Positions 8,612-18,675 of a stretch of DNA of 64,000 nt are shown here, piece by piece (within the stretch, counting starts at the first letter, position 1; each line of letters opens with the position of its first letter). A model generated the notes under the pieces. The model saw nothing but the letters and a program-made list of their open reading frames with translations. It did no database searches and was not told where the DNA came from. This stretch comes from Notamacropus eugenii (taxonomy: Eukaryota > Chordata > Mammalia > Diprotodontia > Macropodidae). A program made the position numbers and the translations under genes. The stretch covers positions 13,482,479-13,546,478 of the forward strand of contig NC_092872.1 of NCBI RefSeq assembly GCF_028372415.1, in the 5' to 3' direction.

Positions 8612-10914
8612 GAGAGAGACAGACAGAGAGACAGAGGGTGGGAGGGAGGGAGAAAGAGAGAGAGAGGGAGAGGGAGAGAGAGAGGTGAGTTTGGAAGGAG
8701 GGGAAGGGAAGTAGACAGGGGGCTTGAAATGATGGAGGAGAAGTGTGGCTCTTACCCCATTTGTTTTGAAGGCACCTGTGCTGTTCTCTGTCTTCTGGTG
8801 GTCGGTCTCTTTCGCAGTGAAATTCAGATGGTCGGGCTCTCTGGATGTGGTAGTCTAGACACCAGGAGGAGAACAAAGTGTTTGTGGCCCGTTTTACTCT
8901 CACTACAGTACAGTGGTGTATGGAGTACTGAGTACTGAGAAGCTCACCGAAGTGTGAACTATGGGATCCAGGTTCTAATCTCTACTCTGTCACTTCATAT
9001 GTTTAGGACCTCCAGTAAGTCACAGACCCAGATTTAGGAGCGTCCTCAGAGATGATTTAAGCCAATGTGAAGAGAAATGTCTTCTGCAGCCTCCCTGAGC
9101 AGAGGTCAGTCTGCTTCTGCTTAAAGACTGCCAGTGGTGGGAAAGTTTACTACCTGGTTTTTCAGTTTCCTTGTCTATATGTGGGAGGAGGGCATAATAC
9201 ATAGAGTTCTGGCCTTCCATAAATTTGGGTCCCTGTGGCTGGGGGTAGGGGTAGGGTGGCCTCCTCTAGGGAGAGGTCCTCTGCTCCAGGCACTGAAGGT
9301 GCTCAGGCTGGGGTTGAGGGTGCAGGGGCAGGGATCACCAGGCACTGAAGACTCCCTTGCTGCCTGGCCCTAAGCCCCTCGGACTGTGGAAGTGTAGAGT
9401 CCTGGAGGGGATGGAGTCACCCCGGGGAAGATGGAAGTGAGAACACTTAGGTAGAGAATCTCTACCAGCACTTATCCTGGTGCCTGACATATAGTAGGCA
9501 CTGAATAAATGTTTCTAGATTTGACTTACCTGGGTTGTGATAGAAGGAAACGCGTTAAAAAGTATGAAGAACTTGCCCAAGAACATATCGCCAATCGGGA
9601 CTGGAATAGGGACTAGAATGTGCCATTGGGAAGTATGCTAACAGAGGCCACTGGAGTGGGGCCCATAGCCACCTTCCACTTTCTATGATTTGCTGCTTTC
9701 CCATCTTGAGAGGGACAATTATTGAATTCATCTGGATCCACTAGGCAGCTGCTATGTAGGAGAAAGATCACTATGCCCTGAGGGAAGAGTAAATCTTGGG
9801 GCTTCCCCATAGCCTCTGAATATCCACCATCTTTGCCTCAGTTTTCTCATCTGTAAAAGGAAAACCTCAGACTACAAGATCTCTGAAGTTGCTTCTAGCT
9901 CTAGCCTCTCTGAGTCATCAAATTTGTCGTCAGGACAAATGTTCAAATGTTGAATCTTTTCATTACTACCTACATGAACAACGGATACTTTAATTTTCCT
10001 CTTGCAAAATAGAGGTCCATGATCCTAGGTCATTGTCCATCTCTTAGGGGGTGGATTAGGAAGATAGGTAAATGCGAGGTGTTGTGTCAACACAGAAACA
10101 CTATAGAAAAAAGTAACAGATATTCTTCCCAGGTTAGGGATTCTAATGCCTCTTGTCATTTTCCCATTTCTTACAGTACATTGAAATTGGTCATTGACTT
10201 TGGAGTCTGAGGAACTGGGGTTCAAATCCCACTTCTGACACTTATCTGAGTGCAGGATAGAGAGAGAGAGGGAGAGAGAGAAAGAAAGACAGACAGAGAC
10301 AGAGAAAGGCAGAAGGGGGAGGTATAGGGGGCAGAAGGGAGGGTTTAATGGGGAGCGAGGGAGAGAGAGGGAGTAACCCAAGATGTCACTTGAGTTCTCT
10401 GGGCCTCAGTTTCCTTGTCTGTAAGAAAAGGGGGTTTGGGCTAGAGCAAGAGTGGTGTGTCTCAGACCCCATTGACAGCCTAGGGAAGCCTCTGGACTCC
10501 TTCTGAGAATAATATTTTTAAATGCACAAAATGAACTACATAGTATTACAAAGAAAATCAAAGGTCAGTTAACATTTTTTTCTCATTCGAATTCACAGGC
10601 TTCCCTGAATTCTATCCATAGACCACTCTCACCCACAAGAATATCTTTAAGGTCCCCTCTGCCTCTAGACCTGTGATCCCAGAACTCTCTACCACAGCCC
10701 AGTTCCCAGTTTCCAGTCCCTGTTCCCCTTCTTCTTCTTGTTCCTCCTAAGTACTCACCCAGTGAGGCTTGGGCTCAGCTGTAGTTACCCCAATGGAATT
10801 TGTCTCATTAGTTTCTTCACTGAAATAAGTGACTGCACTTGTTGGGTTGTTAGTAGCTATAATCTCAGTGAGTCCCAGAAGGAGCAGAGGAAGCATGAGC
10901 CTGAAGGCTGCCAT
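7608..10914 (-). CDS. Predicted cysteine-free cathelicidin-like host-defence peptide precursor (3 exons)
   Basis: The coding exons on the plus-strand ruler are 10759-10914, 8756-8854 and 7608-7718, all joined in phase 0 with GT/AG sites, giving 121 residues. Residues 1-20 form a signal peptide (MAAFRLMLPLLLLGLTEIIA). Residues 21-85 are Thr/Ser/Asn-rich with N-glycosylation sequons at N36, N63 and N76. Residues 88-91 are RAKR, a furin-type site. Residues 92-121 form a Lys-rich amphipathic segment (about +4). Exon 2 aligns with exon 2 of the cathelicidin at 60822-60929 (FTxKET, KTEN, FKxNG), and the intron phases and final-exon design also agree, so I infer descent from a cathelicidin. The whole product has no cysteine and no exon 3 was found. 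A TATA box and a poly(A) signal bracket the gene. The likely role is a secreted membrane-active peptide. A PP3/GlyCAM-like secreted glycoprotein is the alternative, because the layout of signal, glycosylated spacer and amphipathic helix is shared. Function is untested. Confidence 0.72.
7790..7995 (-). repeat. MIR in the last intron of the minus-strand gene
   Basis: Inverted MIR text is clear: cccagatgaggaaactggctcagagg, then agtcacagagctaataagc and gaacccaggtctttgaactccc, ending in a cataacaaatgtttgttg tail. Confidence 0.8.
8200..8520. other. Intron sequence: MIR remnant, then the place where exon 3 would be expected
   Basis: Positions 8200-8320 look like a decayed inverted MIR. Positions 8340-8520 are not repetitive. 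By distance from exon 2 in the other cathelicidin (252 bp), exon 3 should lie near 8430-8503. On the minus strand a weak VKVRHVAL-like stretch is present there, but it has no good splice sites and its frame soon closes, so I do not call an exon. Confidence 0.4.
8529..8692. repeat. Long (GA)n microsatellite in an intron
   Basis: A short G run is followed by about 160 bp of almost pure GA with CAGA and GGGA variants. It generates four overlapping chance frames of 66-137 residues, which I reject as genes. Confidence 0.97.
8756..8854 (-). CDS. Middle exon homologous to cathelicidin exon 2 but lacking cysteines
   Basis: The minus strand reads a pyrimidine-rich tctcctcctggtgtctag acceptor, 33 codons, then GGG followed by the donor GTAAGAG. 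Residues include REPDHLNFTAKET, KTENSTGAFKTNG and two sequons (NFT, NST). The true cathelicidin exon 2 in this window (36 codons) reads VTFTLRETVC, SKTEN and CDFKENG at the same places. Both cysteine positions are replaced, and the segment before FK is shorter. Confidence 0.78.
8940..9150 (+). repeat. SINE/L3-like debris in intron 1
   Basis: Positions 8945-9010 look like a short tRNA-SINE remnant (gatccaggttctaatctctactctgtcac). Positions 9040-9150 contain an L3/CR1-like stretch (cagtctgcttctgcttaaagactgcc and agtggtgggaaa). Confidence 0.45.
9455..9525 (+). repeat. L2 3' tail
   Basis: The text ggtgcctgacatatagtaggcactgaataaatg is the standard L2 terminal motif. It lies in intron 1 of the minus-strand gene. 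Confidence 0.8.
9526..10190. other. Intron 1 interior, no gene seen
   Basis: This is mixed low-copy sequence with a MIR remnant at about 9820-9915 (cctcagttttctcatctgtaaaagg, then ctctgaagttgcttctagctc). Two overlapping small frames show no splice logic or recognisable domain. Confidence 0.5.
10195..10440 (+). repeat. SINE interrupted by (GA)n microsatellite
   Basis: A tRNA/CORE SINE head (ggagtctgaggaactggggttcaaatcc) is interrupted by GA-rich sequence (10258-10330). It then continues as gagttctctgggcctcagtttccttgtctg. Confidence 0.75.
10759..10914 (-). CDS. First coding exon: signal peptide and start of the Thr-rich prosegment
   Basis: ATG is the complement of 10912-10914, and the exon has 52 codons before the donor GTGAGTAC. 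Residues 1-20 have a hydrophobic core (LMLPLLLLGL) and a small residue at the cleavage site, a textbook signal peptide. Residues 21-52 hold an NET sequon and several Thr/Ser. I chose this start because it lies about 40 nt below a TATA box and immediately opens the signal peptide, as in the cathelicidin at 59107. Confidence 0.8.
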
Positions 10915-10951
10915 TTTGCTTCTTTGGCTGATAATCCTTCTTTCATTAGGG

Positions 10952-10962
10952 CCTTATTTATA
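10952..10962 (-). promoter_or_regulatory. TATA box of the minus-strand peptide gene
   Basis: The minus strand reads TATAAATAAGG about 40 nt upstream of the ATG at 10914, implying a 5' UTR of only about 10-20 nt. The cathelicidin at 59107 has a similar arrangement. An inverted CCAAT element (plus-strand CCAAT at 11003-11007) lies about 45 bp further upstream. Confidence 0.7.
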
Positions 10963-11591
10963 TCCCTAGAAATTTTGACCTGGGGGATGGACCTGGGTTT
11001 ACCCAATGGCTTTTGAAACAATTTCAGTTGAGGAATCTCCTCTTTCTACAGATGCTGATAGGAAGGGCACCAAAGAAGATATTCGTGGATTATTCTCCAA
11101 TGTACACCACCTCTTTCCCTCCAAGCCATTTCAAGAAGGCATTCAAGATGCTTGGGGCTGTCAGCAATTCACTGAAGCAGACCCTTCCCTCCTAGAATGA
11201 GATATAATTATGGTAGAAGAGTTGGGTCATAGGATCATAGAATTAAATCTGAAATAGACCTCACAAGGTATTAAGTACACCACTCATTCTTTCTTCAGAT
11301 GAATAAACTGAGACTTGGAGAGGCCAAGAGACTTGCTCAAGAATACACAGGTAGGAAATAGTAGAAATAGGTTTAAAACCCAGGTTCTTCAAATCTAGTG
11401 ATTTTCCAATTGTACCATAATGCTTTTACCTCCCATTTTCAAGATCTTTGGGGGCAAAGTCAAGTAAGAAAAAGATCATTAAGCCTTTGTAAGGATCTCT
11501 GCCTGCCCCAAACTGACTTAGAAATACATATAATAACATTAACTATGTTGTATTGTATTTCTATTTATTTTGTTAAATATTTTCCATTTAC

Positions 11592-13060
11592 TTTTTTCTT
11601 TTTAAAATTAATTTGTTTTCAGTTTTCAACAATCACTTCCATAAATTTTCAGTTTGCTCCCCCTCCTTACCCCTCCCTCCCCAAAATGGCATGCAATCTT
11701 ATGAGTTCTACACATGCATTCTTATTAACACATTTTCACATTAGTCATGTTGCATAGAATAATTAAAACAAATGAGAGAAAGCCCGAGAAAAACCAAACC
11801 AAACCAAAACACAACAAAAGAAAAAACAGTCTGCTTCATTCTGTGTCCAATTCTGTAGTTTTTCCTCTGGATGTGGATGGCATTTTCCATCATGAGTCCT
11901 TTGGAAATGTTTTAGGTCTGCATGGCTGTGAAGGGCTAAATCTATTAGAAACAGTCCTGGAATACTGTGGTTGTTATTGTATACAGTGTTCTACTGGTTC
12001 TGTTCATTTCACTTAGCATCAGCTCGTATAAGTCTTTCCAGGTTTTTCTGAAGTCCTCCTGTTCATCATTTCTTATTAGCACAATAGTCTTCCATTACAT
12101 TCATATGTCACAACTTGTTCAGCCATTCCCCAATAGGTGGGTGTTGGGGGTGTAAGCTCAGTTTCATGTGGACAGTCTCGGGCAGGTAAAGGTGAGGACT
12201 TCTAATCTCAGAGTTCTCATGAGGCCCCCCAGGGAACAGCTGGGAATTGAGGCGTGAGACACGGGCTATATCGTGCATTTCCGCCTCTTCTCCATGGGAA
12301 ACTTGCTGGGGAAAGCATCCCACCCTTGAGATTAACCCATGGTCTGAGCACACCTGTTGTTGACTAGCTAAAGGCTGAGAGCAGGCACGGTATTCAAGTG
12401 CAATCTATGTGGTGGGAGAGCTTAAGTAGGGTCAGGAAAGCCTGAAGGCGCTCTTCATGCTGAGGGGCCCTTAGAGGGCAGAAGGTCCCTCCCCTCTCTC
12501 ACTCCCATTCTCTTGCTGTATGATCTTTGCCTCCTTGGGAGGAGGAGGATTCCTCTCTCCTGAGGAAGAATTCACCCTGCACATGTAACTAAGATTCTGA
12601 ATAAGATCCTTGTTTGACTCTGGAAAGTCTCTTCTCTCAACACGTTTATCCAGTTTGGCCACCGAAGACCTGCGACAGGTGAAAGGTAAGACTCGGGCAG
12701 TCCTTTGGCCTCAAGGCTGAACAGGTGGGCATCCCTTTGATTTCCAGTTCTTGGCCACCACACAAAGAGCTGCTATAAACAGTTTTGTACATGGGGATCA
12801 TTTTCCCATTTTTATGGCCTCTTTGGGATACAGCCCTAGAAGTGGTTATTGCTGGGTCAAAGGGTATGCACATTTTTATAGCCCATTGGGCATAGTTCCA
12901 AATCGCTCTCCAGAATGGTTGGATTAGCTCACAGCTCCGCCAACAATGAATTAGTGTTCCAACTCTCCCACATCTTCTCCAACATTTATCATGTTCCTGT
13001 TTTGTCACGTTAGCCAATCTAATAGGTGTGATGTGATACCTCAGAGTGGTTTTGCTTTGC
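11592..13060 (-). mobile_element. 5'-truncated L1, minus strand, interrupted by a solo LTR
   Basis: This begins with a T-rich run, then the L1 3' UTR and ORF2 C-terminal region, and ends in ORF2. Near-identical direct repeats flank it (attttccatttac at 11579-11591 and attttaccatttac at 13061-13074). The paralogous block X copy 1 has no insert there. The LTR at 12142-12723 sits within it. Confidence 0.85.
12142..12723 (+). mobile_element. Solo LTR with 6-bp target duplication, inside an L1
   Basis: A 582-bp insert starts TG, ends CA and is flanked by GGTGGG at 12136-12141 and 12724-12729. It splits the L1 phrase running from agccattccccaata to catccctttgatttcc. A six-base duplication is typical of class II (betaretrovirus-like, ERVK) insertions. 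An AATAAG-like poly(A) region and a U5-like end are present near 12600-12700. Internal retroviral genes are absent. It is younger than the surrounding L1 and than the block X duplication. Confidence 0.85.
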
Positions 13061-13493
13061 ATTTTACCATTTACATTTTAATCTGGTTTCCCCAGCACTG
13101 ATTTTGGCAGCATTGGACCTCGGTTACACATCATAGACAAACTTCAATTTAAATGGGAAAGGGACCTTCAAGGTCATCCAATCCAATTCCCTCTTTTTAT
13201 AAATGAAGCCTCTGAGAGTCATAGAGGGTGAGTGACTTGCCCAAGATTGCACAGCTACAACCATGGCCTGAGTCAGGATTTGACATCATTTTCCTTCCCT
13301 TCTCCTTACATTGAGTGGAAAGTTTGGCCAAAGAGTAGAAAGAATCTCTGGACCTGAAACCATCTCTACTCTCAATGACTGAATATAGAAACATTTACAT
13401 CATAAATCTAGTGAGAAATAAATAACATATGTGCAAAGCAAGGTGTACAAATACAAGTTTTGATTTGGGGAAAGGTATCAAGGAGTTGGGAAA

Positions 13494-14182
13494 GACAATG
13501 TCACACCTATCAGATTGGCTAACATGACAAAATAGGAAGATGATAAATGTTGGAGAAAATGTGGGAGAGTTGGAACACTAATTCATTGTTGGTGGAGCTG
13601 TGAACTAATCCAACCATTCTGGAGAGCAATTTGGAACTATGCCCAAAGGGCTACAAAAATGTGCATACCCTTTGACCCAGCAATAATCACTTCTAGGGCT
13701 GTATCCCAAAGAGGCCATAAAAATGGGAAAATGATCCCCATGTACAAAACTGTTTATAGCAGCTCTTTGTGTGGTGGCCAAGAACTGGAAGTCAAGGGGA
13801 CGCCCATCAATTGGGGAATGGCTAAACAGGTTGTGGTATGTGAATGTAATGGAATGCTATTGTGCTATAAGAAATGATGAAGAGAGGCCTGGAAGGACTT
13901 ATATGAACTGATGCTGAGTGAAAGGAGCAGAACCAGGAGAACTTTGTACACAGCAACAACCACAGTGTGCAAGGAATTGCACTGTGTGCAATGTAAGGAC
14001 CTAAAAAATTCCCAATGAACTCTTGAGGCTAAATGCCTTCCACATCTAGAGAAAGAGCTATGGAAGTGGATTGCAGAATGAAGCAGACCATTTTCTCTTG
14101 TATTTTGTTTTGTTTTGTTTTATGGTTCCTCCCATTCATTTTAATTCTTTTATGCAAAAATAAAAACAATTTAAAAAAGGTA
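13494..14182 (+). mobile_element. 5'-truncated L1, plus strand
   Basis: It encodes the ORF2 C-terminal end (residues such as MCIPFDPAI, SQRGHKNGKMIPMYKT and SSLCGGQEL in one frame), then the 3' UTR and an A-rich end. Short imperfect repeats flank it (gttgggaaag at 13484-13493 and tttggaaag at 14183-14191). It lies inverted relative to the L1 at 11592-13060, so about 0.5 kb of sequence is repeated in opposite orientation. Confidence 0.85.
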
Positions 14183-14689
14183 TTTGGAAAGGCTTCATAC
14201 CTTGAGAAGACAGCAGGATTGGAAGTCAGAGAGGACTTGGGTTCAAATTCAGACTTTGTTACTTAGTCGTTATATAACCTTCGGCAAATCATTGATGTTC
14301 TCTAGACTTTGATTTATTTCTTTAAACATAAAAATTGTGTGGGAGTCATCTGACTCCAAATCTAGCCTGCCTTTCTACTAGACCACACTACTCCTTAAGG
14401 TATGAGACCTTGCACAATGAAGTCAGCCTTTATAACAGATAGCATTTGACATTGCTTTAAGATTTGCCATACACTTCTTAAATATTATCTCATCTGATTG
14501 TCATAACAACCCTATGAAGTAGGTGCTATTATTATCCCAATTTTATAGATGAGGAAACTGAGGCAGGCAGAGGTTAAGCAACTTGCCCAGGGTCATACAT
14601 CTAATAAGTGTCTGAGGCTAGATTTGAACTTGAGTTTTACTGGTTCTAGGTCTACAGTGCCCTCATTCACAAACTTATATTTAAATATT

Positions 14690-14875
14690 TTGTACATATT
14701 TGTATTTTTTCCTCCTATATTTAAGTTAAATATATTAATATACTTATATGTTACTTTTCCTTTTAGAATGTAAGCTCATTTTGTTTCATTCTTTCAAGTT
14801 GCATGCACAGCGCCTCCCCAGTGCCTGACACATAGTAGATACAATAAATTATTATTGATTGATTGATTAATTTCA
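14690..14875 (+). repeat. L2 3' end
   Basis: This carries an L2-type tail: gaatgtaagctc, then ccccagtgcctgacacatagtag, then an aataaattattattgattgattg run. Confidence 0.8.
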
Positions 14876-15954
14876 GGAAACCAGACTCAGAGAGGTTTGA
14901 TCACTTGCCCAAGATCTCATACCTGTGAGAGTCTGTCTTCCTGATTCATCCTTAGAACTGAAGGCATAGGTTTGGGACTGAGACAGAAAATGGTCCATTT
15001 TGATGAAAGTTTGGCAGAGTAATAAGAGACAAAGCTGAAAGTAGAAGCAGACCTAGAGCCTAAATGACCAGGGCTTTGCTGACAGTGGGTGGTGGTGGAG
15101 GGGGTATGATGTCTAGGGACAGGGTGCTGGAAGCCAGTATCCTTCCTCTGCCAGTCAACCTCCTAGAAAAGGGAGAGGATGGAGGTTCCAGGTGTCTGAT
15201 TGGTCTCCCAGTTTTTCTCCTTTCAGTACAACTGGGAACATGTCATTTGGTACACTTATGCCTAAAGATATGTCAGTTCTGAAAGGTCCCAGCTTCCTGC
15301 TTTGTCCTGGAGGATGTGTACAGCTTTCATTAGATTCCTTTGGAAGGAGATGGAAGAAAGGCAGAAATGACAAGATTTGTCAACAGATTGGATCAGGGGG
15401 ATGAGAGAGAGTGAATGATGCCTAAATTGTAAGCCTGGGTGACTGGGAGAATGATGGTGTCCTTGACAGTAACTGAGATGTTCCGTAAGATTAGGAGGGT
15501 TTTGGGGGAAAGATAAAGAGCTCAGTTTTGTATATGTTGCATTTAAAATGTCTACCTGACATCCAGTTTGAGATGTCTAATCAGTTGGAGATGTGACATT
15601 GGAGGTAAGGGAGAGACAGAAAATTTGGACCTCAAAAATGGAAAAAAATGAATGACAAAAATTATTTTTACATGTACTTGGGAGGAAAGAAAATATTATA
15701 AAAAACTTACAAATTGTGATTACAGTGTCTCTGAGAGAGTCCCCTATGACTTTCTCTGCCATCAACACCCCAAATTGACTTCTCTCCCTCATGCGATAGG
15801 GCCTGGTTCAAAAAAATAAAACCAAAAATACAACCATTGGACAGGGATAGGAGGCTGAAGTCAGCACTGTTGCATGGGGACCCCATACATTGGGCTGGGG
15901 CCCAGAGAGAGGGGATAGCAAACATACATTATAGACTTCTAGTGCTCCATGGGC
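14876..15954. other. Low-copy sequence, no gene recognised
   Basis: A short MIR piece at 14880-14950 (gactcagagaggtttgatcacttgcccaagatc) is followed by about 1 kb without clear repeats. A pyrimidine-rich AG at about 15205-15225 looks like a splice acceptor, but no frame after it resembles a known domain. Confidence 0.5.
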
Positions 15955-17132
15955 AATATTTGCTCGTCTGCCTCCCAACCTGAGCAGACATCTGACCTCT
16001 GTTTTCCTTGCCTTTGCTTATCTGCTAATGCTTTGTTGCTTGGCTTTGATCCTAGACTCCTGGCTTTCTTTTCACTATAGCTGCCTCTGGCCCCATGACT
16101 CCCTTTGCTGGCTGTGTAAGAGATTCCCCCATAACATAACTCTGATTTTAGGATCAGAGAGGCCCCATAGACGGTGTGAGGAAGGTGACATCTTGGAGAC
16201 CTGACCTGTCCTTACTGCTAGAGCTATGGAGTGAGGGAAGGTGAGAAGTGAGAGTTGTAGTTGTTTTAAATTGCAGGTGGCAGAAGAGAGCAGTTTGGTG
16301 ACACCAATTTCCTATAGAAATACCGGACAAATTTTGCTACCAACTGAATTACCTGTGTGTGCCTCTTAGAGCTAGACAACTGCACTGAGCTACTGCAGAC
16401 CCTGGGTAGGACTACAGGGCCCCCAGAAATGCCACTGAGAACCAGAATTGTGTCCTTAATGTTCTCCATGCCCCTATTCTTACCACCTGCTCTGCCCCCC
16501 TAAGATGATCATTTCCATTATATCACCAGTCCTCAAGTATTTGTTGGAAGAAGAGAGGATGTGAGTGTGTATGTCTGTGTGTTTGTGCTACCTCAGGGAA
16601 AGTCAGCAGGCACATAGACCCCCTAAGGAAATGGAACCAATGAAATCACCATAGAGATGAAATATGTTAAGACAGTCAAAGCAGTTGTGTGTTTTTTTTT
16701 GTCCTGAACCCATGCAGGCAGGAAGGTCTTCAGAAGCCTCCCTGTGCAGCCCACACTGAGAATGAAGAAGCCTGAGGGATGCTCACATCTCCTGAGTGAT
16801 CCTATCAGAGGAAAACAAGTAGTTACAGCCTAAAGCCCCATTTTATGCCAGAGGGGAGTCGGATTATCAGCTTGCTGCTAATTTCCAACAACCTCCCTTC
16901 CTCCATGAAATCAGCAGCAGCCTTTATGACCTTTATGAGCTTCTCTCCTTCCCTTTAAGGCCTGGTCCTGCCTGACCCAGATAAGAACCTTGTAAAACCC
17001 ATCATTTGATTTGAACAGTTTTGACATTCCTCCTTCTACCAGTTCCTAGTGAAATTGACATATTTCCATCCTCCTTCACTGGATTTCCCCTCAACAGAGC
17101 TGGCTTTCTGTACTTTCTGTCTGTTGACTGCT
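15955..17132. repeat. Duplicated low-copy block Y, first copy
   Basis: The block aligns collinearly with 29290-30560, including cttgccttt near 16010, the gtgtgaggaaggtgacat stretch at about 16175, ctagacaactgc near 16370 and gacccagataagaa near 16980. Copy 1 of the large unit has lost it. No exon with good splice sites is evident. A minus-strand frame at 16266-16469 contains a Lys/Arg-rich stretch but is not preserved in the second copy. Confidence 0.7.
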
Positions 17133-17730
17133 GTTTTTTTAAAAATATAAACGTATTTATTTTTAGTTTCATCATTCAATTCCATATGTTTTCATTTTCT
17201 CCACTTCTCTCCCCTCCTGCCTTCCCAAGATGTCATGCAATCCAATATAGATAGGCTATTCATATACAGTCTTATTAAACATATTTTCACTTTAGTCATG
17301 TTGTATCTAAGAATTAGGATAATAGGACAAACCATGAGAAAGAGATAACAAAACAAAACAAAACAGAGAGCAAATAGTCTGCTTCCATCTGCAATCAGAC
17401 TCCAGATTTCTTTCTCTGGATGTGGATGAGTCTTTTGGAGTTGTTTTAGGTCTTTGCATTGCTGAGAAGAGCTAAGTCTATCAGTCAGTCATTTCATTAC
17501 GTGGCTCTTACTGTGTTCAACATTCTCCTTGTTCTTTTCACTTCACTCTGCATCAGTTCATCTAAATCTTTCCAGGTTTTTCTGAAATCATCCTGCTTGT
17601 CATTTCTTATAACACAATCATTTTCCATTACCATAGTCTAGCTAAACAAGCTGTTACCCCAGTTGATGGGTATCCCTTAGATTTATAATTCTTAGCCACC
17701 ACAAAAAGAGATGCTATAAATATTTTTGTA
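17133..17730 (-). mobile_element. 5'-truncated L1 3' end in block Y
   Basis: The T-rich start, L1 3' UTR and terminal ORF2 text match the element at 11592. Near-repeats flank it (tgactgctgtttt before and tgactcctgtttt after). The paralogous block at 30530-30560 reads through without it. Confidence 0.85.
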
Positions 17731-17734
17731 CATA

Positions 17735-18144
17735 TGACTCCTGTTTTGTTGTGCTTAATGCTTTCTATACTGTACTCTGGGATTCCAAACCTTAGTCAGC
17801 TAATATGAAGGCAATTAATGATAAAGATGGAATTCTGAGATTGGAAGGAAATCCTCTCCCTCAGATTTGGGATTTGTTTGCTGCTTTTGCTCTCTGTTAC
17901 AGATGCCTGGCTAAACTGGGATTAATTAGGCTAGCAGTCATGGTTTGAGGAAATGCTGGGCCTGGGTCCCTAAAATTAAAACAAAACTGAGCCATTTCTG
18001 TCAACGAATTAGGATGGGGATGCCCCACTAGTTTGAAGTGAATTACTTAGTGGGGAGTCTCTTCAGTGTGTCCTCTCTGCCAGGTGAAGAGAAATGGGAT
18101 ATTTTGGCAGTCCCTTTGGTGAGTCTCCCATACTTCATTTTATG
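17735..18144. other. Low-copy sequence, no gene seen
   Basis: The first about 80 bp continue the alignment with block Y (to about 30640). The rest has no repeat or exon that I recognise. Confidence 0.5.
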
Positions 18145-18675
18145 TTTTACCTCATCACCACTTTAAAAAATCTATTTGTAAATGAAATTTTATTTTGTTT
18201 TCATGAAAATTCGTTTTCTCCTCTCTTCACCTCCCCCCAATTCCCGTTGAGAATGCAAGAAAACAGAATTTCTGTTACAATCATGTATAGTTAAGTAAAA
18301 CAAATTCATACTGTTGCCATGTCCATATATATGTATATATATGTATGTAGATGAATATCTGCACTCTGAGTCTATCATCTCCCTATTAGGAGGTGGGTGC
18401 CTGTTGTATCCCTAATCCTGTAGAATCATGATTGGTCATTGTGCTGATCAGAGTTCCTCACATTTTCAAATTTTATTGCTGTTGTCTAAATTGTCCTCCT
18501 GGTTCTGCTTGATTCACCCTACCTCAGCTCATAGAAGTCTTTTCAGGTTTCTCTGAAACCACCCCCTTCTTAGAACATAATAATATTCCAACACATTTAT
18601 ATTCCAAAAGTTCTTCAAGTCGTTCAACTGATGGGCACTCCTCCGCTTTCAATTCTTTTCCAATTTAAGAAGAGC

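Larger units (their letters stand above)
11273..14655. repeat. Segmental duplication block X, copy 2 (with later insertions)
   Basis: The parts 11273-11591, 13061-13490 and 14183-14655 are the paralogue of 1-64 plus 495-1577. The intervening pieces are a minus-strand L1 with an LTR inside it, and a plus-strand L1. MIR fragments at about 14220-14350 (+) and 14425-14655 (-) are shared with copy 1. Confidence 0.8.

Noticed and set aside
8364-8938. Overlapping 66-137-residue Glu/Arg or Ser/Leu frames on both strands
   Set aside because: They are translations of the GA microsatellite and have no domain, splice or promoter context.
16266-16469. Minus-strand frame with a cationic amphipathic run, a possible peptide exon
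   Set aside because: No acceptor in a workable phase, no neighbouring cathelin exons, and the duplicate at about 29610-29820 is interrupted.
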